Positions 39,123 to 47,592 of a stretch of 64,000 nt of DNA are shown one piece after another (position 1 is the first letter of the stretch; every line of letters begins with the position of its first letter). The notes under the pieces are model-generated. The model was not told where the DNA came from, ran no database searches, and worked only from the letters and a program-made list of their open reading frames with translations. The DNA is from Wenyingzhuangia sp. 2_MG-2023. GTDB taxonomy: Bacteria > Bacteroidota > Bacteroidia > Flavobacteriales > Flavobacteriaceae. The translations under genes and the position numbers were made by a program. The DNA lies in assembly GCF_030548295.1 (NCBI RefSeq), contig NZ_JAUOSB010000007.1:1-64000 (forward strand), written 5' to 3'.

Positions 39123-40331
39123 ATGAGACTTCATAGAAATTTAGTATTCACCGTAATAGATTCATTACACGATATCTTTAACGAACAAGAATACGCTGAT
39201 AAAGCAGTCCAAAAAGCTTTAAAAAAAGATGTGAGATGGGGAGCGAGAGACCGAAAATTTGTTGCAGAAACCATTTACGAAATAGTTAGATGGAAACGAC
39301 TTTATAACGAAATAGCGGGTACAAAAAATCACTACACAAGAGATAATTTATGGAAACTGTTTGCAGTATGGGCAGTTTTGCGTGGTATAGATTTACCGGA
39401 TTGGAAATATTTTACAGAAACACCTGTAAGAAGAATCAAAGGAAAATTTGATGAGTTGCAAGAGCACAGAGCCATTGCTCAATCTATTCCTGATTGGATG
39501 GATGAGTTGTGTGTAAAAGAATTGGGGGAGTCTAAATGGGAAAAAGAGTTGACAGCTCAAAACATTCCTGCTTCTGCCATTTTAAGAGTAAACTCACTCA
39601 GAGGTTCTAAAAAGCAATTGCAAGACTTGTTAGCAGCCGATGAGATTATAACCAAACCAATCAAAGGATATACCTACGCATTAGAACTAGAAGAACGCAA
39701 AAATGTTTTTAAAACCGCAGCTTTTCAAAGTGGTTTGTTTGAAATGCAAGATGCCTCTTCTCAATTAGTTGCTGAGTTTTTAGACGTTGCTCCCGGAATG
39801 CGAGTTGTAGATACTTGTGCTGGTGCTGGTGGAAAAACATTGCACATTGCTGCATTGATGGAAAATAAAGGAACTATTATTGCTACAGATATTTATGGTG
39901 GAAAATTGGTAGAATTGAAAAAACGTGCTAAAAGAGCAGGTGCATTTAATATTACTACTAGAAAAATAGAATCTTCTAAAACCATAAAAAAACTATACGA
40001 CACAGCTGATAGAGTATTGATAGATGCTCCCTGTTCTGGTTTAGGTGTTTTGAAAAGAAATCCTGATAGCAAGTGGAAATTACAGCCTGAATTTATAGAC
40101 AACATTAAAGTTATTCAGGCAGATATTTTAGAACGCTATACTAAAATTGTTAAAGTTGGAGGAAAAGTGGTCTACGCTACTTGTTCCATTTTACCATCGG
40201 AAAACCAAGAACAAGTTGCTAAGTTTTTAGCCAACAACGAAAACTTTAAACTTGTAAAAGACAAAAAAATATTGTCTTCAGAATCTGGATACGATGGATT
40301 CTACATGGCTCTTTTAGAAAGAATTAGCTAA
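39123..40331 (+). CDS. RsmB/NOP-type RNA m5C methyltransferase
   Basis: 402 residues. The C-terminal two thirds is the RsmB/Nop2 SAM methyltransferase: motif I VVDTCAGAGGKTLHIAAL, motif IV with the first catalytic Cys in LIDAPCSGLGVLKRNPDSKW, and motif VI with the second Cys in VVYATCSILPSENQEQV. The N-terminal 150 residues (ADKAVQKALKKDVRWGARDR, KFVAETIYEIVRWKRLYNEI) are the helical NusB-like/RNA-binding part seen in RsmB. E. coli RsmB methylates C967 of 16S rRNA; the same target is likely but not certain here. Single gene with its own promoter and terminator. Confidence 0.92.
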   Translation: MRLHRNLVFTVIDSLHDIFNEQEYADKAVQKALKKDVRWGARDRKFVAETIYEIVRWKRLYNEIAGTKNHYTRDNLWKLFAVWAVLRGIDLPDWKYFTETPVRRIKGKFDELQEHRAIAQSIPDWMDELCVKELGESKWEKELTAQNIPASAILRVNSLRGSKKQLQDLLAADEIITKPIKGYTYALELEERKNVFKTAAFQSGLFEMQDASSQLVAEFLDVAPGMRVVDTCAGAGGKTLHIAALMENKGTIIATDIYGGKLVELKKRAKRAGAFNITTRKIESSKTIKKLYDTADRVLIDAPCSGLGVLKRNPDSKWKLQPEFIDNIKVIQADILERYTKIVKVGGKVVYATCSILPSENQEQVAKFLANNENFKLVKDKKILSSESGYDGFYMALLERIS

Positions 40332-40353
40332 TATTTTATTTTATCAAATATCT

Positions 40354-40383
40354 AAAACGTCATCTTGCAAAAGATGGCGTTTT
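40354..40383 (+). terminator. Terminator of the RsmB-type gene
   Basis: Stem AAAACGTCATCTT with AAGATGGCGTTTT (one G-T pair), loop GCAA, followed by a T-rich tract. Confidence 0.85.
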
Positions 40384-40449
40384 TATTTTTTATTGTATTT
40401 TCAGAAGTTTTTAACTCGTAAAGATTTATTTTAGAGTAAACTAAAGACT

Positions 40450-41220
40450 ATGAAGGAAAATCTTGACTTTTACAATGAAATTTTTAAATCACACAAACAG
40501 TACGAAAAAACCGTTGTTGAAAAACACATTCAGAAGCTTAGAGAACTGGACGAGTATTTACCTCCAATACAATCTTTTTTTGCAATAACAAATACAACCA
40601 AACAAGCTTATGAATTTCTTAGCAAAAACTTTGACTACACTTTAGGCTTAGACAGAAAAAAAATAGCCGAATTAGGAGTTCCATTTATGCTATCTCATTT
40701 TCATCCTGATGATTTGTCTATTTGGTTACATGCTATAGAAGACTTAATGAAATTTACCATGTCCGAAGTTCCTTTTGAAGATAGAGTAAAGTTAAGTTAT
40801 ACATTGAATTTTAGAATTAAGAACGCTAAAGGAGAATATTTGAATGCTTTTGAGCACCAAACTCCTGCTTATTTTGATGACCAAGGAAAACCAGTTATTG
40901 GAATTACCCACTGTACTATTATTGGTAATGGAGAACCTAGACCCATTATTGGAAGTATTAAGATCTTAAATGACAATGATGAGTATGAAATGCTTTATCA
41001 CAAAAATTATTCTCAGAAACTACTTACCAGTTCATTAACTAATAGAGAAATTGATGTTCTAAGATTGTTATCCATCAACAACACCAGCAAACAAATTGCC
41101 GAGAAATTGTTTATCAGCTCTCATACTGTAGACACTCATAGAAAAAACATTTACAAAAAACTAAATATCAATTCTACTGTAGACTTGGTCAAACAATGTT
41201 TGATCAACCAATTTTTATAA
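40450..41220 (+). CDS. LuxR-type regulator with PAS-like sensor domain
   Basis: 256 residues. The C-terminal HTH (about 190-255) has the LuxR/NarL signature LTNREIDVLRLLSINNTSKQ and IAEKLFISSHTVDTHRKNIY followed by KKLNINSTVDLVKQCL. The first 180 residues look like a PAS fold (FAITNTTKQAYEFLSKNFDY, LSYTLNFRIKNAKGEYLNAF), without a receiver domain, so no phosphorylation by a kinase is expected; a small ligand or partner may be sensed. It is an orphan regulator with no obvious target next to it. A short hairpin at 41222-41239 directly follows the stop codon. Confidence 0.87.
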   Translation: MKENLDFYNEIFKSHKQYEKTVVEKHIQKLRELDEYLPPIQSFFAITNTTKQAYEFLSKNFDYTLGLDRKKIAELGVPFMLSHFHPDDLSIWLHAIEDLMKFTMSEVPFEDRVKLSYTLNFRIKNAKGEYLNAFEHQTPAYFDDQGKPVIGITHCTIIGNGEPRPIIGSIKILNDNDEYEMLYHKNYSQKLLTSSLTNREIDVLRLLSINNTSKQIAEKLFISSHTVDTHRKNIYKKLNINSTVDLVKQCLINQFL

Positions 41221-41345
41221 TATACCCTAAGCAGGGTATTGTATAAAATCTAAAACAAAAGTATCTTAATATCAGGAAATATTTATATATCATTTTTATA
41301 ACCTACTCCCTTTTGTTTTAACTTAAAAACAACATTTTTGAAAAC

Positions 41346-41437
41346 TACCCAAATAGGAAAACTGTAAATACCCCTATTAGTTGTAAAACAGTTACCTAAA
41401 AGCTCCATAATTAAAAAAATTATGGAGCTTTTTTATT
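41346..41437 (+). ncRNA. Possible small RNA with H-type pseudoknot and terminator
   Basis: In the gap behind the LuxR gene, AATAGG (41352-41357) pairs with CCTATT (41373-41378) and AACTGT (41360-41365) pairs with ACAGTT (41388-41393). The two helices interlock as an H-type pseudoknot. Right behind lies the terminator hairpin 41398-41432, which has its better T run on the plus strand. CATTTTTG at 41333-41340, one base off the -7 consensus, with TTTG 17 bases upstream could be a promoter. Short helices arise by chance in such A+T-rich sequence, so this is only a candidate. Confidence 0.3.
41398..41432. terminator. Bidirectional terminator before the unknown PPK2-linked gene
   Basis: Stem AAAAGCTCCATAATT/AATTATGGAGCTTTT with five-base loop, touching the stop codon of the minus-strand gene. 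T run stronger on the plus strand. Confidence 0.8.
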
Positions 41438-42506
41438 TCCTAACTCTAAAACCGTTTACATCTTGGTAATGCTTTACAACAAAATTAAAAGCTGTCTCTA
41501 GAATTTCTCCCATAGAGATACATTTCTTAAAATTTGAATCTTTGGTATAACCAAACAGATCTTTTTTAAGCTGTTCTATTTTAACATCCGAAGAAATTCT
41601 GTCTTGCAACATGCAATTTAACAACTCTCTAATTCTTTTCTTGCCTAGCAATATACGTTTGGCAATGGTAGAACGTTCTTCTTGCTTGTATTGCTCTATA
41701 GACTCTGGTCGTAAATTGTTATGTACCATTTCTACATAAAGCTTATTTTCTTTTAAAAATTGAGGCATGTATACTCTCAATCTACCTTCGTAACATTGCT
41801 GATCAAAATCAATAGCTCTAATTCTATAACGCACCTGATCAAAATCGTGTGTAGGTACAATCACATAATTGTAAGACCTCATATCTCCCAACAAACGCAC
41901 AATGCATCGTTCGTTAAACTTTACATATTCTTTAGCAATCTGTTTTTGCGTTCTAATAGAATACGATTCCAAACCACCTTCCATAAATGTATCTCCAGGA
42001 ATTCCTGAAATATGATCCTCTATCAGCGTGTCTTTATACACTAAAAAATTGATTCTATTTGGAGACAACAAATGCTCTAGTTCCAAACCGTAAACTCTAG
42101 ATGCATCTGCTTTTTTGACATACATATATGTGTAATTGTCGTTCAAAACATTACGCACTTTAATTCTAAAAGGCTTTGAATTTCCAAAAGTACAGTAGTC
42201 TACAGCATCTACATTTAAAAACGGAACGGAAGTATCCGAACCGTCACCATGTAAAATAGAATATACTTTTTTTAGATCTTTATCAATAGTTGCACGTTCA
42301 TGCTCGGGATAATAAACTCTCACCCAAAGAGTATCTTCACCATTTTCATCATACACCTCTATTGCTCCAGAAAAACGTAGCAAATCATCATAAAAAACAG
42401 GAATCAAAGCATCCCTGTTATAATTTGACAAATACTCGCTAAAAAAAGGTTGAATAGGATATGTCGGTTTTTTCTTTGATATTTTTTGATATTCAGACTC
42501 TCCCAT
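41433..42506 (-). CDS. Unrecognised protein in the PPK2 operon
   Basis: 357 residues, soluble, no signal peptide or membrane segment. I do not recognise the family. Blocks of interest: FYDDLLRFSGAIEVYDENGE near 40-57, TLWVRVYYPEHERATID, and, near 215-245, NYVIVPTHDFDQVRYRIRAIDFDQQCYEG. The repeated HDFDQ/IDFDQ with the ordered strands before it recalls the metal-binding segment of kinase-like folds (such as the Asp of DFG or of HipA-type enzymes), but this is a guess from pattern. The C-terminal 110 residues are helical and charged. It follows two PPK2 genes with 2 bases between, so it probably acts with them in polyphosphate or nucleotide metabolism. Confidence 0.6.
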   Translation of the reverse strand: MGESEYQKISKKKPTYPIQPFFSEYLSNYNRDALIPVFYDDLLRFSGAIEVYDENGEDTLWVRVYYPEHERATIDKDLKKVYSILHGDGSDTSVPFLNVDAVDYCTFGNSKPFRIKVRNVLNDNYTYMYVKKADASRVYGLELEHLLSPNRINFLVYKDTLIEDHISGIPGDTFMEGGLESYSIRTQKQIAKEYVKFNERCIVRLLGDMRSYNYVIVPTHDFDQVRYRIRAIDFDQQCYEGRLRVYMPQFLKENKLYVEMVHNNLRPESIEQYKQEERSTIAKRILLGKKRIRELLNCMLQDRISSDVKIEQLKKDLFGYTKDSNFKKCISMGEILETAFNFVVKHYQDVNGFRVRK

Positions 42507-42508
42507 AT

Positions 42509-43291
42509 TTACACCTTTCTAGTCTTGTCATAAGGTATTCTAGACAATAAATATTTGATTGCGTTTATTCTTGCAAATGTTTTTCTATTGGCACGAATAA
42601 TTTTCCAAGGAGCATAATCTGTATTAGTGTTCTCAAACATTACCGCTTTGTACCTTGTATATTCGTTCCACAATTCCTGAGCTTTTTCATCTACAGGAGT
42701 AATTTTCCATTGTTTTAAAGGATTGTTTTTAATCTCTTCAAAACGCTTGGATTGTTCTTCTTTGGAGATAGACATGTAAATCTTTACCAACTTGATTCCC
42801 GAAGAGGTAATCATGCGTTCAAAATCATTTACATTGTTCATAAAACGAACATATTCTTCTTGTGTACAAAATCCATTTACAGGCTCTACCACAGCTCGGT
42901 TGTACCAGCTACGGTCAAAAAAAACAATCTCACCAGCTTTTGGGAATTTTCTAATATATCGTTGAAAATACCATTGTGTACGCTCTTCTTCCGTAGGTTT
43001 TGGCAACGCAACAATTCTAAAGTGACGAGGGTTGATACGTTCTGTAATTCTACGAATTGCACCACCTTTACCCGCAGCATCTCTTCCTTCAAAAATAACA
43101 ATTACACGTTCGTTTTTTTCAATTACTTCGGTGTGCATTTTAATCAACTCCTTTTGAAGTGATTTTAGACTCTTAACATAATTTGTACTTTTTAATGCTT
43201 TACCTACATTGACCTCTTCATCAGACAACAAAGCCTGCAACCCTTTTTTACTATTCAGGTTTTTAATATCTCTCTCTGTTAAATTTTCCAT
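42509..43291 (-). CDS. ppk2: Polyphosphate kinase 2 family protein (second copy)
   Basis: 260 residues. PPK2 enzymes move phosphate between polyphosphate and nucleotides in the cytoplasm. Walker A FEGRDAAGKGGAIRRI at 67-82, lid motif with INPRHFRIVALPKPTEEERT, Walker B VFFDRSWYNRAVVEPV. The conserved WYFQRYIRKFPKAGE and KQWKITPVDEKAQELWNEYT blocks are intact. Whether it prefers GDP, ADP or AMP (class I to III) cannot be decided by eye. It is a close paralogue of the gene 4 bases upstream; the two differ most in their N-terminal 50 residues. Confidence 0.93.
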   Translation of the reverse strand: MENLTERDIKNLNSKKGLQALLSDEEVNVGKALKSTNYVKSLKSLQKELIKMHTEVIEKNERVIVIFEGRDAAGKGGAIRRITERINPRHFRIVALPKPTEEERTQWYFQRYIRKFPKAGEIVFFDRSWYNRAVVEPVNGFCTQEEYVRFMNNVNDFERMITSSGIKLVKIYMSISKEEQSKRFEEIKNNPLKQWKITPVDEKAQELWNEYTRYKAVMFENTNTDYAPWKIIRANRKTFARINAIKYLLSRIPYDKTRKV

Positions 43292-43295
43292 TTGC

Positions 43296-44153
43296 TTAAT
43301 CTATTTGATAAGATGATCTAAAATAGTGCATTACCACGTTTGGATCTGGGAATAAATTCACCTTAGCCTCTTGTTTTCCTTCGTACTCAAACTTAGACAA
43401 CACATATCGAATCCCTTCCAAACGAGCCTCTTGTTTGTCATTGGTCTTTACAATTACCCACGGACTATAACTGGTATGAGTCTTACTAAACATGTGTTCT
43501 TTGTATGTAGTATATTGCCTCCAAAGTTCTTGTCCTTTTTTATCAACGGGACTAAATTTCCATCTTTTTAATGGGTTTTCTTGTCTTGAATTGAAACGAG
43601 TCAATTGTTCTTCTTTTGAAATGGACAGCCAGAATTTAACAATGATCAAACCATCTTCATATAGCATGTGTTCAAACTCTGGAACTTGAGCCATAAACGT
43701 ATGGTATTGCTCTTCTGTACAAAATCCCATTACAGGTTCTACCACTGCACGGTTGTACCAACTACGATCAAAAAAAACAATTTCTCCGGGGTTTGGTAAT
43801 TCCTTTATATAGCGCATAAAATACCACTGTCCTTTTTCAATATCAGTGGGTTTATTCAATGCTACCAATCTTGTTGAACGAGGGTTCAAATGCTCCATAA
43901 ACCTACGAATAGAACCTCCTTTACCCGCAGCATCTCTTCCTTCAAAAATAACGGCAACTCTTTTATTGGTCTTTTTTACCCATTGTTGAAGTTTTACCAA
44001 TTCTATTTGTAAAAGTTTCAACTCTTCTTCATATTTAATTTTATTCAAAATATCAGAAACATCAATGCCTTTGTCATTTAATTTGTCTACCAATTCTGAT
44101 CTTGAAGTTACCGAAGCCAATTCTTCGGCGGTTAGCATTTCTTTTTCATTCAT
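43296..44153 (-). CDS. ppk2: Polyphosphate kinase 2 family protein (first copy)
   Basis: 285 residues, first gene of a three-gene operon. Walker A FEGRDAAGKGGSIRRF at 70-85, NPRSTRLVALNKPTDIEKGQ lid region, Walker B VFFDRSWYNRAVVEPVMGF, then WLSISKEEQLTRFNSR and KRWKFSPVDKKGQELWRQYT, all as in active PPK2. Compared with the second copy it has a longer N-terminus (LTAEELASVTSRSELVDKLN) and a C-terminal extension ending in the VMHYFRSSYQID segment. Two tandem, separate PPK2 proteins may form a hetero-oligomer or use different nucleotides. It is divergent from the LpxR-like gene. Confidence 0.93.
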   Translation of the reverse strand: MNEKEMLTAEELASVTSRSELVDKLNDKGIDVSDILNKIKYEEELKLLQIELVKLQQWVKKTNKRVAVIFEGRDAAGKGGSIRRFMEHLNPRSTRLVALNKPTDIEKGQWYFMRYIKELPNPGEIVFFDRSWYNRAVVEPVMGFCTEEQYHTFMAQVPEFEHMLYEDGLIIVKFWLSISKEEQLTRFNSRQENPLKRWKFSPVDKKGQELWRQYTTYKEHMFSKTHTSYSPWVIVKTNDKQEARLEGIRYVLSKFEYEGKQEAKVNLFPDPNVVMHYFRSSYQID

Positions 44154-44259
44154 GTTTATGGAATTTTATCTTTGCACCGAGTAAATATACATATTCCACT
44201 TCTTTTAACATAGTTTCGTTATGTTAATAATTGTACTTTTACTGCGTTAAAACATACAA

Positions 44260-45210
44260 ATGAAATATTTAAAGTTTCTTTTTGCTCTATTTATATTGCT
44301 TAATACACAAGCTAGTCAGGCACAAAAAACAAATCAAGAATTTGGTTTTATCACAGACAATGACTTATATGTTTCTTTCTTTTTAGATAAATATTACACC
44401 AACGGATTAGAACTTTTTTATCAATTTTCTACTCCAATGAACTACGGTAATTTCACAAAAAAAATTCGAACCATTAGAGTCGGTCAAAAAATGTACAATC
44501 CCTATAGTTCCGATGTAGAATACATTTACAACCAAGACAGACCCTATGCAGGTTATTTGTATGCCAATTATACAGAAAACTTTATCAATGCCAGACACAT
44601 TTTATCTATTGGTGTTGAAACAGGGGTTACAGGAGACAAAAGTTTGGCGAGAGAAGCTCAAAATTTTATTCATCAGTTTTATAAAATTGATGAATCTAAT
44701 GGTTGGGATACACAGGTAAAACAAAAATATTCTTTTGGATTGCATGCTTCTTACATTAAAAATTTATGGTACAAATCTGAGCAAAAAACTCAAATTTCCT
44801 GGATCAATAAAGCTGTCTTTAACTCTATCTTTTCCACTATTTCTTCTGGACTGGGTATCAAATTCAATCTAAACAAGAATAATGCTATTGCTCCCATAGA
44901 CAACACTACTTTCTACAATACTGCCTTACAAAACAAAGATGAAAATTGGGTAAGAGAATGTTATTTTGGTATTAAATCTCTGATTGTTTACCAGCTTCAA
45001 GATTATACTGTAACAGGTGAACTCAACAACAATTACAGTCAAAAAAGTTTTGACATTCTTCCTTGGGTTTGGACAAATGATCTTGGGATTTATTGGAATT
45101 TAAAACAATGGAATCTGAGTTACCACCAAATATTTCAAACTTCAAACGTAAAAAACTTAAAATCAAATTGGATTCGATACGGTAGTATAGAAGTTTCTTA
45201 TAAATTTTAA
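44260..45210 (+). CDS. LpxR-like lipid A deacylase (outer-membrane protein)
   Basis: 316 residues with signal peptide (about 1-21, TQASQAQ). The family marks of LpxR (DUF2219) are visible: FGFITDNDLY with the catalytic Asn-Asp pair, DKYYTNGLELFYQF with the Thr, QDRPYAGYLYANYT, GVTGDKSLAREAQNFIHQFY with the conserved His, and a last strand YGSIEVSYKF typical of an outer-membrane barrel. LpxR removes the 3'-acyloxyacyl chain of lipid A in a calcium-dependent reaction at the outer membrane. The stop codon overlaps that of the converging glycosyltransferase gene, so there is no room for a terminator between them. Confidence 0.85.
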   Translation: MKYLKFLFALFILLNTQASQAQKTNQEFGFITDNDLYVSFFLDKYYTNGLELFYQFSTPMNYGNFTKKIRTIRVGQKMYNPYSSDVEYIYNQDRPYAGYLYANYTENFINARHILSIGVETGVTGDKSLAREAQNFIHQFYKIDESNGWDTQVKQKYSFGLHASYIKNLWYKSEQKTQISWINKAVFNSIFSTISSGLGIKFNLNKNNAIAPIDNTTFYNTALQNKDENWVRECYFGIKSLIVYQLQDYTVTGELNNNYSQKSFDILPWVWTNDLGIYWNLKQWNLSYHQIFQTSNVKNLKSNWIRYGSIEVSYKF

Positions 45211-46427
45211 ATCTTATTTTTTTCGGCAATCCATTTAGACAAATACATGGTGCTTTTTAAAGTATGATGTTGCAGCATGGCTCCAATAAAATTTTGCTCT
45301 CTAGCAACATCTTTATATTCAAGCAATTGATCTACTTTCAAACCAAAGTTCTTGTTAAAAAGCTCTTTATCAAACCGTTCTTTCAATACTTGTTTTCCTT
45401 TCTTTTGAAAAAATATCCACTCTTCTTTGTTCTTGTATAAACTCACTGCTTTTTGAACCAATTCTTGATCTGTATTCCCTACACAAGCTGAAAAATCATG
45501 ATCTCCAAACATACCTTCTCCACCAATAGGTGTTGTTACAAAAGGAGTTTCGTTTTGCATGGCATCAATCAATTTTCCTTTTAAACCTGCTCCAAATCTT
45601 ACAGGAGCTAAGCATACCTTAGCTTGTTGCATTGTAGCATTTACATTTTCTGCTCTTCCTTGTATCAAAAATCGCTCATTTACATTCTGTAGCTGAAAAA
45701 CTTTTTGACTAGGATAGCTTCCGTAAATATGCAAACTCGCCTTAGGCAGTTCTTTCCTTATCATAGGCCAAATTGTTTGTTTCAAATACAAAACTGCATC
45801 CCAATTAGGAGCATGTACAAAATTGCCTATAAATACAAAATCTTCTCGTTCTTCAAAACTAGGTGTCAAATTTTCATCAATCGTCACTAAAAAAGGCAAA
45901 TACCACAACAACATTTCCGGAATTTGATATACTTTTTTCAAATAGTCCATTTCATATTCAGAAATGGTCAATGTTACATCACACCTATAAATACTTGCCA
46001 ATTCTCTTTTGGCTTCATCCGTAGTGATAATTCCTGTAGGCAATTCCTTTCCTTTTTTAACAGACAACTCTCTTGCCTTTCTTAAAAAATGTAAGTCTTC
46101 AGAATCTAACATTCGTAACGATTGTGGACAATGCTGAGCCACTCTCCACCCAAACTGCTCTTCCATTAAAAATCGATCAAACAAAACAATCTCTGGACTT
46201 AAACTCAACAAAAAAGCATCAAAAGAGTCGTGATTCAATTCAATTGATTTTTCCAACACATTGATTGTTGACAAATCAAAAGCAGTCTCTGGTTTGATTG
46301 CAGGACTCACAAAAGTAACTTGAAACTGCAGATTTTGAAATTGTTCTATAATTTGTAACATTCTACTACCCGCAGCTGTTGCTGTAGGTTCTGGCCATAC
46401 GTAACCGATAATTAGGAGTGATTGCAT
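45207..46427 (-). CDS. GT4-type glycosyltransferase
   Basis: 406 residues from ATG 46427 (MQSLLIIGYVWPEPTATAAG); nine more codons are open upstream but a -7-like TATTTTTG lies just before this ATG. The N-terminal Rossmann-like lobe is followed by a C-terminal GT-B lobe with FVFIGNFVHAPNWDAVLYLK, LPKASLHIYGSYPSQKVFQL and the donor-binding block VCLAPVRFGAGLKGKLIDAM (the Lys/Glu-type region of GT4). Acceptor and sugar are unknown. It converges on the LpxR-like gene with stop codons overlapping by four bases. Confidence 0.82.
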   Translation of the reverse strand: MQSLLIIGYVWPEPTATAAGSRMLQIIEQFQNLQFQVTFVSPAIKPETAFDLSTINVLEKSIELNHDSFDAFLLSLSPEIVLFDRFLMEEQFGWRVAQHCPQSLRMLDSEDLHFLRKARELSVKKGKELPTGIITTDEAKRELASIYRCDVTLTISEYEMDYLKKVYQIPEMLLWYLPFLVTIDENLTPSFEEREDFVFIGNFVHAPNWDAVLYLKQTIWPMIRKELPKASLHIYGSYPSQKVFQLQNVNERFLIQGRAENVNATMQQAKVCLAPVRFGAGLKGKLIDAMQNETPFVTTPIGGEGMFGDHDFSACVGNTDQELVQKAVSLYKNKEEWIFFQKKGKQVLKERFDKELFNKNFGLKVDQLLEYKDVAREQNFIGAMLQHHTLKSTMYLSKWIAEKNKI

Positions 46428-46461
46428 TTTACAAAAATATAGAAACGAAAGCATAGCTTTT

Positions 46462-46469
46462 TAATTTTG
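46462..46469 (+). promoter_or_regulatory. -7 element of the AlkD-like gene
   Basis: TAATTTTG matches TAnnTTTG, 22 bases before the ATG at 46492; no clear -33. Confidence 0.5.
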
Positions 46470-46491
46470 CTTTTTTTAAATTTATAGCACT

Positions 46492-47592
46492 ATGGAACCA
46501 CTTAAAAATGCATACACTAAAAGTTTTTTCAATGCCTTTTTAAACGCTTTAGAAGAAATAAAACCTGAGTTAGACAAAACCGCTTTTTTAAAAGCTATTT
46601 TTTCGACTAATTGGAAAACTTACGAACTAAAAGATCGTATGCATCACATAGCTGTGGTTTTACAACAATTTTTAAATCCAGACTTCCAAATTGCTATCGT
46701 AGAAATCAAAAAACTGATTCCTGTTTTACAAAAACATAAAATTTCTGGTGGATTTGAATACCTTTTTTTGCCAGATTATGTAGCAATGTTTGGTAAAGAT
46801 TATTTGGTAGAAAGTATTGCTAGTTTTGAAACCATTACCCCTTATGTTAGTTGTGAATTTGCTATTAGACCTTTTATTACAACACATCCAAAGTACACAA
46901 TGGCCAAAATAAATGAGTGGACTTTTCATTCCAATCAACATTTAAGAAGATTGGCTAGCGAAGGTTGTAGACCTCGTTTGCCATGGGCAATGGCATTACC
47001 AGTTTTCAAAAAAGATCCTACTATGATCTTGTCTATTTTAGAAAATTTACTGAATGACGACAGTCCTTACGTTCGAAAAAGTGTAGCCAACAATTTGAAT
47101 GATATTTCTAAAGACAATCCTGAAGTTTTAATTGCATTTACAGAAAAGCATTATGGAGAAACTGAAAAAACAGATTGGATTTTAAAACATGCCAACAGAA
47201 CACTTTTAAAACAAGCAGAACCAAGGATTATGCAAGTTTTTGGTTTTGGAAATACTTCTCAAATAGATGTTCAAAATCTTAAATTAAGTACTACAAAAAT
47301 TCAATTAGGAGAGGAATTGCATTTCTCTTTTGATTTGGTCAACAATAACAAAAAAGCAATGTTGATTCGTTTGGAATACGCAGTATACTATTTAAAAAAC
47401 AGTGGTCTTTTGTCTAAAAAAATATTTCAAATTAGCCAAAAAAAACATCCGCCCTATAGCATTAACAAAATAAGAAAGAAACAACATTTCAAACCTATTA
47501 CTACCCGAAAATACTATTTTGGCATTCATAAAATCTCCATCGTAGCCAACGGAAAAGAATTTGATTCACAAGCTTTTGAACTACATGAATAA
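46492..47592 (+). CDS. AlkD-like DNA alkylation repair protein (HEAT repeats)
   Basis: 366 residues. The first 235 residues consist of HEAT-like helical pairs: TKSFFNAFLNALEEIKPELD, LRRLASEGCRPRLPWAMAL (the conserved block of the family), KKDPTMILSILENLLNDDSP and YVRKSVANNLNDISKDNPE. AlkD glycosylases remove alkylated bases with such a scaffold; the key Trp and Asp residues cannot be confirmed by eye. The last 100 residues (LSTTKIQLGEELHFSFDLVN onward) form a beta-sandwich not found in AlkD itself. The next gene, another helical protein, starts 8 bases before this one ends, so they are translationally coupled. Confidence 0.8.
   Translation: MEPLKNAYTKSFFNAFLNALEEIKPELDKTAFLKAIFSTNWKTYELKDRMHHIAVVLQQFLNPDFQIAIVEIKKLIPVLQKHKISGGFEYLFLPDYVAMFGKDYLVESIASFETITPYVSCEFAIRPFITTHPKYTMAKINEWTFHSNQHLRRLASEGCRPRLPWAMALPVFKKDPTMILSILENLLNDDSPYVRKSVANNLNDISKDNPEVLIAFTEKHYGETEKTDWILKHANRTLLKQAEPRIMQVFGFGNTSQIDVQNLKLSTTKIQLGEELHFSFDLVNNNKKAMLIRLEYAVYYLKNSGLLSKKIFQISQKKHPPYSINKIRKKQHFKPITTRKYYFGIHKISIVANGKEFDSQAFELHE

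Noticed and set aside
42752-43162. Plus-strand frame of 136 codons inside the second ppk2
   Set aside because: Antisense shadow; Phe/Asn/Cys-rich with no domain.
44154-44259. Single shared promoter between ppk2 and the LpxR-like gene
   Set aside because: TATCTTTG at 44167-44174 fits the plus strand but lies over 80 bases from the start; no -33 element found, so no promoter is called.
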